A stretch of DNA of 6,624 nt, taken from the NCBI GenBank assembly GCA_947380285.1, contig CANCQD010000116.1, positions 1-6,624 on the forward strand, in the 5' to 3' direction. Positions 1 to 5,827 of this stretch are shown here, one piece after another (position 1 is the stretch's first letter; every line of letters begins with the position of its first letter). This DNA is from Burkholderiaceae bacterium (GTDB lineage: Bacteria; Pseudomonadota; Gammaproteobacteria; Burkholderiales; Burkholderiaceae). The position numbers and the translations under genes are program-made. The notes under the pieces were generated by a model that saw nothing but the letters and a program-made list of their open reading frames with translations, was not told the origin of the DNA and searched no databases.

Positions 1-1
1 C

Positions 2-727
2 GCTTTACTGGAAGTCATCGTTGCGCTCGTCATCATGGCTTTAGTAGGCTTAATGGCATGGCGCGGTATGGATGCCATGATTCGGGGGCGTGAAGTGATT
101 GATCGACGTGCAAATCAAGATGCGGATTACTCACAACTTGTACGCCAGTTTGAAAAAGATTGCCAATCCGTTTTAGTACGTGATGAGCTTAGTAGTTTGG
201 CAAATTCTCAAGCGGGCGCTAATGCAAATGGTGGCGCTGTTTCTGCTGTGGCATCTGGCGCTAAAAACATTTGGTTCTTGCGTCGTTATCGTGCTGATAA
301 CGTAGACGCTTGGTTGATTGCTGGCTATGGCATGGGACCTACTGGGCTGCAACGCTGGACTAGTAAGCCTTTATTGCAAAGATCGGATGCTGGCGCATTG
401 TGGTTTGGCATCTCTCGTGATCCTGATTTGGCATCAAGTGATTTGCTGTTAAGCCTGGAAGTCCCCACAGTAGTGCGCCAAGCCTTTCAAGTGCAGACTT
501 CGGTGCTCAGTGGTGCCGGTACCAGTGGCATTAGTGCCTCTGGTACAGGAAGCCCTAACGCTACTACTAACACCTCTGCCACCACTTCCTCCACCAATCC
601 TCCTGCTAACACCGCTCCTAATGTCAGTAATTTACTTCCTGAGCAACAGGGGGTTGTCATGCAGTGGTGGATTAAAGATGTTGCATTACCCATTACAAGA
701 TCATGTTTGATGGGAGGTGCGCTGTGA
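2..727 (+). CDS. gspJ: GspJ, minor pseudopilin of the type II secretion system (5' partial)
   Basis: GspJ is a minor pseudopilin that forms the tip complex of the periplasmic pseudopilus with GspI, GspK and GspH. The reading frame is open from the first bases of the window. It begins inside the prepilin N-terminal helix with ALLEVIVALVIMA, where the Glu is the conserved +5 residue of class III signal peptides, so the leader and cleavage site lie upstream. The ATG at 35 is therefore an internal Met and not the start. The hydrophobic helix is followed by WRGMDAM and a long helix, then a beta-rich domain (about 280-480) containing IWFLRRYR and LQRW, as in this family. A Ser/Thr/Gly/Asn-rich insert (506-628) precedes the final segment VVMQWWIKDVALP. 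The TGA stop overlaps the GTG start of gspK. The family is assigned from the N-terminal motif and position before gspK; the globular domain is divergent. Confidence 0.9.
   Translation, partial: ALLEVIVALVIMALVGLMAWRGMDAMIRGREVIDRRANQDADYSQLVRQFEKDCQSVLVRDELSSLANSQAGANANGGAVSAVASGAKNIWFLRRYRADNVDAWLIAGYGMGPTGLQRWTSKPLLQRSDAGALWFGISRDPDLASSDLLLSLEVPTVVRQAFQVQTSVLSGAGTSGISASGTGSPNATTNTSATTSSTNPPANTAPNVSNLLPEQQGVVMQWWIKDVALPITRSCLMGGAL
506..628 (+). other. Low-complexity Ser/Thr/Gly/Ala/Asn/Pro insert in GspJ
   Basis: About 41 codons encode almost only small or polar residues (for example TSATTSSTNPPANTAPN). They lie between the last strand-like segment, QAFQVQTSV, and the C-terminal VVMQWWIKDVALP segment. 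It reads as a flexible, probably unstructured loop in the periplasmic domain. A smaller stretch of similar character lies at about 203-265 (NSQAGANANGGAVS). Confidence 0.75.
712..718 (+). promoter_or_regulatory. Strong ribosome binding site that decides the gspK start
   Basis: The sequence GGGAGGT lies inside the last codons of gspJ, 5 bases before a GTG at 724. It is the best Shine-Dalgarno match noticed in the window. It supports the GTG at 724 as the gspK start over the in-frame ATG at 703, which lies upstream of this site. Confidence 0.75.
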
Positions 728-1698
728 CATCTTTAAGAATGCGTTCCTTACTTCCTATTTCCCCTGCACCTCATCATGAGCGTGGCTCAGCAACAGTGAC
801 TGCATTGATTGTGGTGGGTGTGGCTGCCGTTCTTCTAGCGGGCTTGATGTGGCGTCAGCAAATTCAGATTCGGACTCTTGAGAACGCACGTGATCAAGTG
901 CAAGCGCAGTGGTTGCAACGTGCCGCAATTGATTTTGCGCGTTTGGTCTTAGTTGAAGATCAACGCAACAGTCAGATTGATCATTTGGGTGAGGCTTGGG
1001 CTTTACCTCTGGCCGATGGCAAGGTGGCGGACTTCTTAAAGAATACGGATGTGCCGGACGAGATAGCTGCAGTGACTTTGCAGGGGCAACTCATCGATGC
1101 TCAAAGTCAGTTCAATTTAGCTAATCTCTGGGATAAGAGCTTTAAAACAATCAATCCTCCTGGGGTCCAGGAGTATGGGCGCCTTTTAGATGCTTTAGGC
1201 TTAGATAAAAACTTGGCTCAGCAGACCGCCCAGGGTGTTTTGCAGCTGGATATGCCAATTTATGACCTAGAAGGCCTATTAAAGCTGCCATCCTATAGTC
1301 CTGCTATTTTGGAACAGATAAAGCCTTTTGTAACGATTTTACCGATTTTAACGACAGTTAACGTCAATACCGCCTCTGCAGAGGTATTAATGGCAGCTAT
1401 TCCGGGGCTTTCTAGGTCGGCGGCGGGGGCTTTTGTGCAGCAAAGGGCTTCAACCCCCCTCAAAAGCGCTGATGAAATCACCACCCTCTTAAATAAGATG
1501 GGGGCAAGCCAAGGCATCACCCTGGATGCCTCCTTGGTGGATGTGCGCTCCCAATTTTGGCTCGCTCGTTCAGAAATACGCATGGGTAGGGGCTTATTTG
1601 TGAGTTCGGCCCTGATTCAGAGATCTCAAAACCCCTTGCCAAGTGGCAATTTCACGCAAGTGATCTGGAGCAAGACGGGGAAAGTACTGGCCGACTAA
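724..1698 (+). CDS. gspK: GspK, pseudopilus tip protein of the type II secretion system
   Basis: GspK is the large minor pseudopilin that caps the pseudopilus tip with GspI and GspJ. The GTG start gives 324 residues, near the usual family size. A short basic leader ends in HERG; prepilin peptidase should cut between Gly21 and Ser22. A hydrophobic helix follows (about residues 23-42). Position +5 is Thr rather than Glu, and loss of Glu+5 is the known hallmark of GspK. The body contains GQLIDAQSQFNLANLWD (about 121-137), matching the family's DxQ-x-FNLNNL region. It also contains VNVNTASAEVLMAAIPGL (about 212-229), the conserved NVNTA helix-hairpin-helix-like motif. Stop and start overlap with gspJ (GTGA) implies translational coupling. 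An ATG at 703 would add seven residues but lies upstream of the strong ribosome binding site. Confidence 0.94.
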   Translation: MTSLRMRSLLPISPAPHHERGSATVTALIVVGVAAVLLAGLMWRQQIQIRTLENARDQVQAQWLQRAAIDFARLVLVEDQRNSQIDHLGEAWALPLADGKVADFLKNTDVPDEIAAVTLQGQLIDAQSQFNLANLWDKSFKTINPPGVQEYGRLLDALGLDKNLAQQTAQGVLQLDMPIYDLEGLLKLPSYSPAILEQIKPFVTILPILTTVNVNTASAEVLMAAIPGLSRSAAGAFVQQRASTPLKSADEITTLLNKMGASQGITLDASLVDVRSQFWLARSEIRMGRGLFVSSALIQRSQNPLPSGNFTQVIWSKTGKVLAD

Positions 1699-1810
1699 GT
1701 GCTATTTTGGGCCGCGTGATCAAAACGTGGACAAATTGGGGCTTATTAGTATTCAGAAGCGATGACTATGTCATTTATCATTGATTTTTAACATTGAGAG
1801 ATCGTTTTCT
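1699..1810 (+). other. Intergenic gap after gspK, possible weak internal promoter
   Basis: This is the only sizeable non-coding stretch in the window; the other gene junctions overlap or are 7-13 bases apart. It holds no convincing terminator hairpin. A promoter-like pair is visible: TTCAGA at 1752-1757 (4 of 6 against TTGACA) and TATCAT at 1776-1781 (5 of 6 against TATAAT), separated by 18 bases. If used, transcription would start near 1788, upstream of a GAGAGA ribosome-binding-like stretch at 1796-1801. Such matches are common by chance, so this is only a candidate. The gap shrinks to 1699-1780 if the next gene starts at TTG 1781. Confidence 0.25.
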
Positions 1811-2818
1811 TTGAAAAACCCCATCCGCATAGATCATCTCTTGATGCGACTCATTTTTGGTCGCCGATGGCGCGATAAGCTTTGGATTACTAAAAAAGAC
1901 AAAGCAGAAATCGTCGGCCGAATTGCTATGGCTTCTGCAAAAGTCTTAACGGATGTGTACGACTTAAAGCCGATCAAGATTGCTACAGTTGGGAAGAACC
2001 CATCAGTGAATCCCGGTTTACTCCAAACGGACACCGGTTATTTAATGATTGCGCGTTCATCGCGTCTGCGCTGCTATAACGATGTGGACTACATTGAAAA
2101 CAAAGCGGGTATTGATGACATTAATTACCTCTATACATTAGATAAAGAGTTTCAGGTCATTTCTCATTCCGCCTTAGATGAAACCTTGTTGCGTGAAAAA
2201 GGCTATTGCATCCGGCATTGCATGAGCGATAGTCGACTCTTTTATTGGAATGAGCAGGTATGGGCAATTGGCGCAGCTCTTCGCCTTAAAGAGGGTAGAG
2301 AAATTGTTTCGCAAATCATGTATCGCATTGAAGGTGCGGTAGTAGTCGATGCGATTGCATTTGACTCTCCTACACAAGATATCCATGAGAAGAATTGGAC
2401 TCCCGTATTAAAAGAGGGAGTCTTAAGATTTATCTATAGCTATCTTCCCCCAAATATATTGAGAGTAGATGGTCGCGATGTTGTTTTAGAGGGCCCGCTG
2501 CGCAAGATTCAAGGGCATGACGCTCGGGGTGGCACTCCTTTGGTGGAGTATGCCAATGGCTATCTCTGTTTGGTGCATCAAGCGCCTAATATGTGGAATG
2601 GCAAACGCTCTTATACCCACAGTTTTGTTTACTTCAGCAAAGATCTGGAGTTGCTAGAAGTAAGCGAGCCTTTTTATTTGCAACGTCGTGGCCTAGAGTT
2701 TGCCGCAGGCATTGCCAAGGTTGATGGCGGAATTGTGGTTTCTTATGGTGTTGCTGACCGGGCTTGTATGGTTTTACAAATCCCTGACCGAGTCATGCAG
2801 CGCTATTTAATGCTTTAA
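1811..2818 (+). CDS. Putative GH130/GH43-like five-bladed beta-propeller protein, function unknown
   Basis: This is not a known T2SS component. Numbering from the TTG at 1811 (335 residues), the motifs recall the beta-propeller glycosidase/phosphorylase superfamily. They are NPGLLQTDTGYLMIARSS (about 67-84), SDSRLFYWNEQVWAIG (139-154), EKNWTPV...FIYSYLPPNIL (193-217), ARGGTPLVEYANGYLCLVHQ (238-257), FYLQRRGLEFAAGIA (288-302) and VVSYGVADRA (309-318). Asp140 in SDSR sits where GH130 enzymes carry the EDPR catalytic Asp, with Pro replaced by Ser. No signal peptide or membrane segment is seen, so it is probably cytoplasmic. The start is uncertain: TTG 1811 has GAGAGA nine bases upstream, TTG 1781 has no ribosome binding site, and ATG 1844 is the first ATG. 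It ends 13 bases before gspL, which suggests co-transcription. Activity and substrate cannot be told from sequence; similar domains occur in polysaccharide and glycosyltransferase loci. Fold class fairly likely, function unknown. Confidence 0.7.
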   Translation: MKNPIRIDHLLMRLIFGRRWRDKLWITKKDKAEIVGRIAMASAKVLTDVYDLKPIKIATVGKNPSVNPGLLQTDTGYLMIARSSRLRCYNDVDYIENKAGIDDINYLYTLDKEFQVISHSALDETLLREKGYCIRHCMSDSRLFYWNEQVWAIGAALRLKEGREIVSQIMYRIEGAVVVDAIAFDSPTQDIHEKNWTPVLKEGVLRFIYSYLPPNILRVDGRDVVLEGPLRKIQGHDARGGTPLVEYANGYLCLVHQAPNMWNGKRSYTHSFVYFSKDLELLEVSEPFYLQRRGLEFAAGIAKVDGGIVVSYGVADRACMVLQIPDRVMQRYLML

Positions 2819-2831
2819 CTAAAAAGATATT

Positions 2832-4235
2832 TTGAGTTTATTAATCGTTCGCTGTCCGCTTAAGCCGTTTACTGGCGCTGGATCCACAGGGGATACTGCT
2901 CGTGAGTGGTCAGAGCTCAATTGCGCTGAACATTTTGAATGGTGCCTGGTTGACGGCGAGGATCTATCGAATGCTTCAATTGAAACGGGCATTGGCGCTC
3001 CTGAGTCGATGCCTTATGCGGATGAAGTATTGGTTTTGATGCCTACGATCGATGTGCGTCTTATTGAAGCAAAAGTGCCATTGGCGAACGCTAAAAAACT
3101 GCAGCAAATATTGCCAAACCTCATTGAAGAGTATGTACTCACTGGAGCTCAGTCTCTTGCAGTGCAAGCATTGCCACCGATGCCCGGCAAACCTGCAATG
3201 CAAAGGGTGATTGCCTTAATTGATCGAGCATGGTTTGCATGGCTTACTAAACAGCTAGAAGGTTTAATTAGTCAGAGAATTCGTCTCATTCCGGAATGCT
3301 TGCTCTTGGCAAACTCTGACATAGATGGTGAAGATTCTAAATTCCCCGCGATCGCATATCAGCGCAGTGAAGAGGCTCTGGTTATTACTCGACGAACTGG
3401 TGTTCAGTTGGGTGTAGCTTGGATTGAGAGGGCGGTAGATCAAGCTGGAGATACTGTTGCCTTACCTAAGGCATTGCAGAATTCATCAGTTGGAGAGTTT
3501 TCCTGGGATTGGTTGGCTCTTAGTGCAAAGCAGTTTTTAAAAGATAACGCATCATCCAAGTCAGCCAATTATTCTCTTAATTTACTACCTAAAACTTTTA
3601 GACGCGAAGCAGGAAAAGGTTTATCAAATCTATCTAATTACCTAAAGCGTCAACGCGTAGATGGAAGCCAAGCGGTTAGTGCTAGCGCAACTTGGATAGA
3701 ACCAGCAATCTGGCGTCAGCCCGCACAGTGGTCAAAGTATTTAATCGTCAGCATTGTTGCTGGATATCTCTTGCACTTGGGTTGGTTGGTAGTGGACAAC
3801 TGGCGGTGGGGTAACCAAATTGAAGTCTTGGCAGCCCAATCATTAACCCCATCTTCCATAGCAAAACTGAATCAAGACAAATCGCAAGATAAAGCCATAG
3901 GTATAAGCGGCTCATCTAGCAATGCCGTAATCACTGCGTTCACTCACCAAGTGACTCAAGACCAAAGGCGCCAAGGACTGGTATCTGATGCAGACTTTGC
4001 GTCAATGGCTGCCAAGCTACAGCAACTCAAGGCTGCCTTTGGGCCAGAGGTTTTGCAAAAGCTTGATTACGATGGCTACGCTATCGATTTTGAATTTAAG
4101 CCCGGCGTGCTGAAAGGATCAAATCAGCAGACCAGCGCTGAAGTCATGCAAAAAGCCCGCTCACTAGGCTTAATGGTTAAAGCACTAGGCGCTAATCGCT
4201 ATCGCTTGGAACCGTATTCAGGGCTTGGACAATGA
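2832..4235 (+). CDS. gspL: GspL, inner-membrane platform protein of the type II secretion system
   Basis: GspL is a bitopic inner-membrane protein. Its cytoplasmic actin-like domain binds the ATPase GspE, and its periplasmic ferredoxin-like domain pairs with GspM. The protein has 467 residues, longer than the roughly 400 typical of the family. The N-terminal domain (about 1-255) contains VPLANAKKLQQILPNLIEEYVL (83-103, split here by residue numbers only), the conserved region near the GspE interface, and YSLNLLP near 247-253. One membrane segment lies at about 303-322 (YLIVSIVAGYLLHLGWLVV). A polar linker (about 333-382) leads to the periplasmic domain (about 385-460). The start must be TTG 2832 or the ATT at 2829: a stop lies at 2820-2822 and the first in-frame ATG would delete 59 residues. 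The ribosome binding site is weak. The TGA overlaps the gspM ATG. Confidence 0.92.
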   Translation: MSLLIVRCPLKPFTGAGSTGDTAREWSELNCAEHFEWCLVDGEDLSNASIETGIGAPESMPYADEVLVLMPTIDVRLIEAKVPLANAKKLQQILPNLIEEYVLTGAQSLAVQALPPMPGKPAMQRVIALIDRAWFAWLTKQLEGLISQRIRLIPECLLLANSDIDGEDSKFPAIAYQRSEEALVITRRTGVQLGVAWIERAVDQAGDTVALPKALQNSSVGEFSWDWLALSAKQFLKDNASSKSANYSLNLLPKTFRREAGKGLSNLSNYLKRQRVDGSQAVSASATWIEPAIWRQPAQWSKYLIVSIVAGYLLHLGWLVVDNWRWGNQIEVLAAQSLTPSSIAKLNQDKSQDKAIGISGSSSNAVITAFTHQVTQDQRRQGLVSDADFASMAAKLQQLKAAFGPEVLQKLDYDGYAIDFEFKPGVLKGSNQQTSAEVMQKARSLGLMVKALGANRYRLEPYSGLGQ

Positions 4236-4978
4236 ATCAAAGTCCACTAAATCAGTTCTCTCAAAAGTTATTTACTTTCTTGAAGAAGGTAAAGGCGCTA
4301 TTGAGTAAAGATTATTCAATGCAAGATTTGAAGAATCTCAAATCTTTACCTAAAACACTACAGCAGAGGTTTTCTGAAGCACAGCATGGTCTGGGTAAAG
4401 CATCTACAAGTGCAGTGCTAGCTTCATCATCCTCAAAGTTTGATATCAAGCAATTGCCAGATCTAGCGCGTCGCTTTGTAATTGAGAAACGCAAAGCATT
4501 TGTAATACTGTTCGCGATGTTGATTTTGTTGCTTCTGAATTCTTTCGTGATCGCTCCTTATGGACAACGCGTCCAAAATCAATTGGATATGCGTCCTGCA
4601 CAATGGTCGCAATTGCAAAGCTTAATTAAGCTGGCTAAATCCTCAAGCTCCTCCGCCTCTCAGGCACCATCCTATAGCCCTGGAGTTGCGACTGTAACTT
4701 TGCTGGATGACATGGAGCTGCAAAAGATTCGGAGCGTATTGACTGCGCGCGGCTTAAAGCCAAACATCCTTCGTTTAACAGCTGATAATCCGCCACGTAT
4801 TGAGTTTCAATCAAGCGATGCCATGTTCTCAGTATTGCTTGATGCGCTAGATGAGTTGCGTACTACTTGGCGTTTATATCCAGAGCAACTGAATGTCATC
4901 TCCACTAGTGGGGCAGGTATGGTCAATATTAGCGGCGTATTAATGCAATACGGCGGTCAAGCGGGTATCGCTAGATAG
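4232..4978 (+). CDS. gspM: GspM, inner-membrane platform protein with long N-terminal extension
   Basis: GspM is a small bitopic inner-membrane protein that binds and stabilises GspL in the T2SS assembly platform. The ATG overlaps the gspL stop as ATGA, implying translational coupling. The protein has 248 residues, against about 160-180 usual for the family. The single membrane segment lies at about residues 90-108 (FVILFAMLILLLLNSFVIAP). GspM normally has this segment near its N-terminus, so about 85 residues are extra. That extension is basic and Ser/Lys-rich, with likely amphipathic helices (LFTFLKKVKALLSK). After the membrane come a Ser-rich linker (about 137-149) and a periplasmic ferredoxin-like domain (about 153-240) with IRSVLTARGL, RIEFQSSDAMFSVLLDALDEL and VNISGVLM. 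The assignment rests on these features and on position between gspL and gspN. Confidence 0.88.
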   Translation: MNQSPLNQFSQKLFTFLKKVKALLSKDYSMQDLKNLKSLPKTLQQRFSEAQHGLGKASTSAVLASSSSKFDIKQLPDLARRFVIEKRKAFVILFAMLILLLLNSFVIAPYGQRVQNQLDMRPAQWSQLQSLIKLAKSSSSSASQAPSYSPGVATVTLLDDMELQKIRSVLTARGLKPNILRLTADNPPRIEFQSSDAMFSVLLDALDELRTTWRLYPEQLNVISTSGAGMVNISGVLMQYGGQAGIAR

Positions 4979-4989
4979 ATGACTATTTC

Positions 4990-5820
4990 ATGAAACTCGT
5001 CCTCGACTTTACTCATCCTAAGTTGCCTAAGTTATTTTGGGCTGCTTTGGTATTTGCTTGCCTGGTGGTGATTGTTCGCCAAATGCCCATCAGTTGGGTG
5101 AGTGGATCTCTGGCATCCCAAACAGGTTGTCGCGTCATGTTGCAACAACCGATTGGAACGATTTGGCAAGGTAGTGCCGCATTGGCATTTTCTGAGCCCA
5201 ATGCCACGGAAGGTGGATGCCGTGATCCTATGTCCGTTACCGAACGCTTCCATTGGTCTACTGGCTGTAAGCTCTTATCCATGACCTGCAATACCGAGCT
5301 GCAGTTTGCTGCCTTCGAGCAACCTCAATTGATTGGTTGGAGCTTGAGCAAAACCCAAATTGCCTCTAATGAAATCAAGCTGCCGGCCAATGTTTTGGAG
5401 GGCTTGGGTAACCCTTGGAGCACCTTACGTCCTCGCGGGGAGCTTGGGGCGCGCTGGACCGATATTAATTTAGTGGGCTTAATGGCTAACTTACCTGTTT
5501 TCGGGGCTGCAAATACCCCATCTTCAGGAGTTATTCGAATTATCATAAGTAACTTAACTAGCCCGATTAGTCCCGTGAAGCCATTAGGTGGATATGAGAT
5601 TGCTGCCAATATTGCCGATACGGGGATGAACTGGACTCTGTCGACCACGAGTGGTCCGCTCTTACTAAAAGGGCAGGGAGAATTTAGCAATAAGGCTGGT
5701 AGCAAAGGAATGCAATTTTCTGGTGAAGCAAGTGCCTCACCGGAGTCACAAGAATCTTTAATTGGATTGTTGTCACTATTGGGTAAAAAAGAAGGCGATA
5801 CGTATCGCCTGAAGTTTTAA
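4990..5820 (+). CDS. gspN: GspN, accessory type II secretion protein
   Basis: GspN is an accessory component found in only some T2SSs; its exact role is poorly defined. The protein has 276 residues, slightly above the roughly 250 usual for the family. There is one N-terminal membrane segment (about 15-31, LFWAALVFACLVVIVRQ), with the rest predicted periplasmic. Family-like motifs appear in order: TGCRVMLQQPIGTIWQGSA (45-63), LPANVLEGLGNPWSTLRPRG (131-150), PLGGYEIAANI (198-208), GPLLLKGQGEF (222-232) and SLIGLLSLLGKKEGDTYRL (256-274). Four cysteines lie in the predicted periplasmic part (47, 77, 93, 100). It starts 11 bases after gspM with ATG 4990; no clear ribosome binding site is seen, so translation may depend on re-initiation. 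Its last codons contain an 18-bp perfect palindrome. Confidence 0.9.
   Translation: MKLVLDFTHPKLPKLFWAALVFACLVVIVRQMPISWVSGSLASQTGCRVMLQQPIGTIWQGSAALAFSEPNATEGGCRDPMSVTERFHWSTGCKLLSMTCNTELQFAAFEQPQLIGWSLSKTQIASNEIKLPANVLEGLGNPWSTLRPRGELGARWTDINLVGLMANLPVFGAANTPSSGVIRIIISNLTSPISPVKPLGGYEIAANIADTGMNWTLSTTSGPLLLKGQGEFSNKAGSKGMQFSGEASASPESQESLIGLLSLLGKKEGDTYRLKF
5793..5810 (+). repeat. Perfect 18-bp palindrome at the end of gspN
   Basis: AGGCGATACGTATCGCCT is identical to its reverse complement. In RNA it can form a 7-bp stem (5793-5799 with 5804-5810) closed by an ACGT loop. It is preceded by an A-run (5785-5790) and followed by GAAGTTTTAAGTTTT, which is T-rich but not a clean U-tract. It lies 17 bases before the first possible gspD start. 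It could be a weak terminator or attenuator, an mRNA processing or stability element, or a protein site, or it may have no function. Confidence 0.5.
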
Positions 5821-5827
5821 GTTTTAG

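Noticed and set aside
487..693. Open frame on the - strand (and another on + at 510-710) across the gspJ insert
   Set aside because: Both are shadows of the low-complexity gspJ segment; the proteins are biased in composition and show no recognisable domain or ribosome binding site.
35..727. ATG at 35 as the start of gspJ
   Set aside because: The frame is open upstream and encodes ALLEVIVALVI, the conserved prepilin helix with Glu at +5, so the true start lies before the window.
1636..1649. Inverted repeat TTGCCA-AG-TGGCAA near the end of gspK, considered as a terminator
   Set aside because: The 2-base loop is too small for a stable hairpin, there is no T-run after it, and coding continues for another 49 bases.
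1761..1774. GATGACTATGTCAT near the propeller gene and GATGACTATTTCAT at 4978-4991 before gspN look like a shared site
   Set aside because: A 13-of-14 match between two places is expected a few times by chance in a window of this size; the 5-bp inverted repeat inside the first copy is also trivial.
2398..2422. Inverted repeat GACTCCC / GGGAGTC with an 11-base loop
   Set aside because: It is inside the coding region of the propeller gene, has no U-tract, and a 7-bp stem with a variable loop is expected several times by chance.
4619..4632. 14-bp palindrome AGCTTAATTAAGCT in gspM
   Set aside because: The chance expectation is about 0.4 per window, and it lies in the middle of coding sequence with no regulatory context.
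5325..5705. 126-codon open frame on the - strand inside gspN
   Set aside because: It lies fully inside a gene with clear family motifs, and has no motif or operon context of its own.
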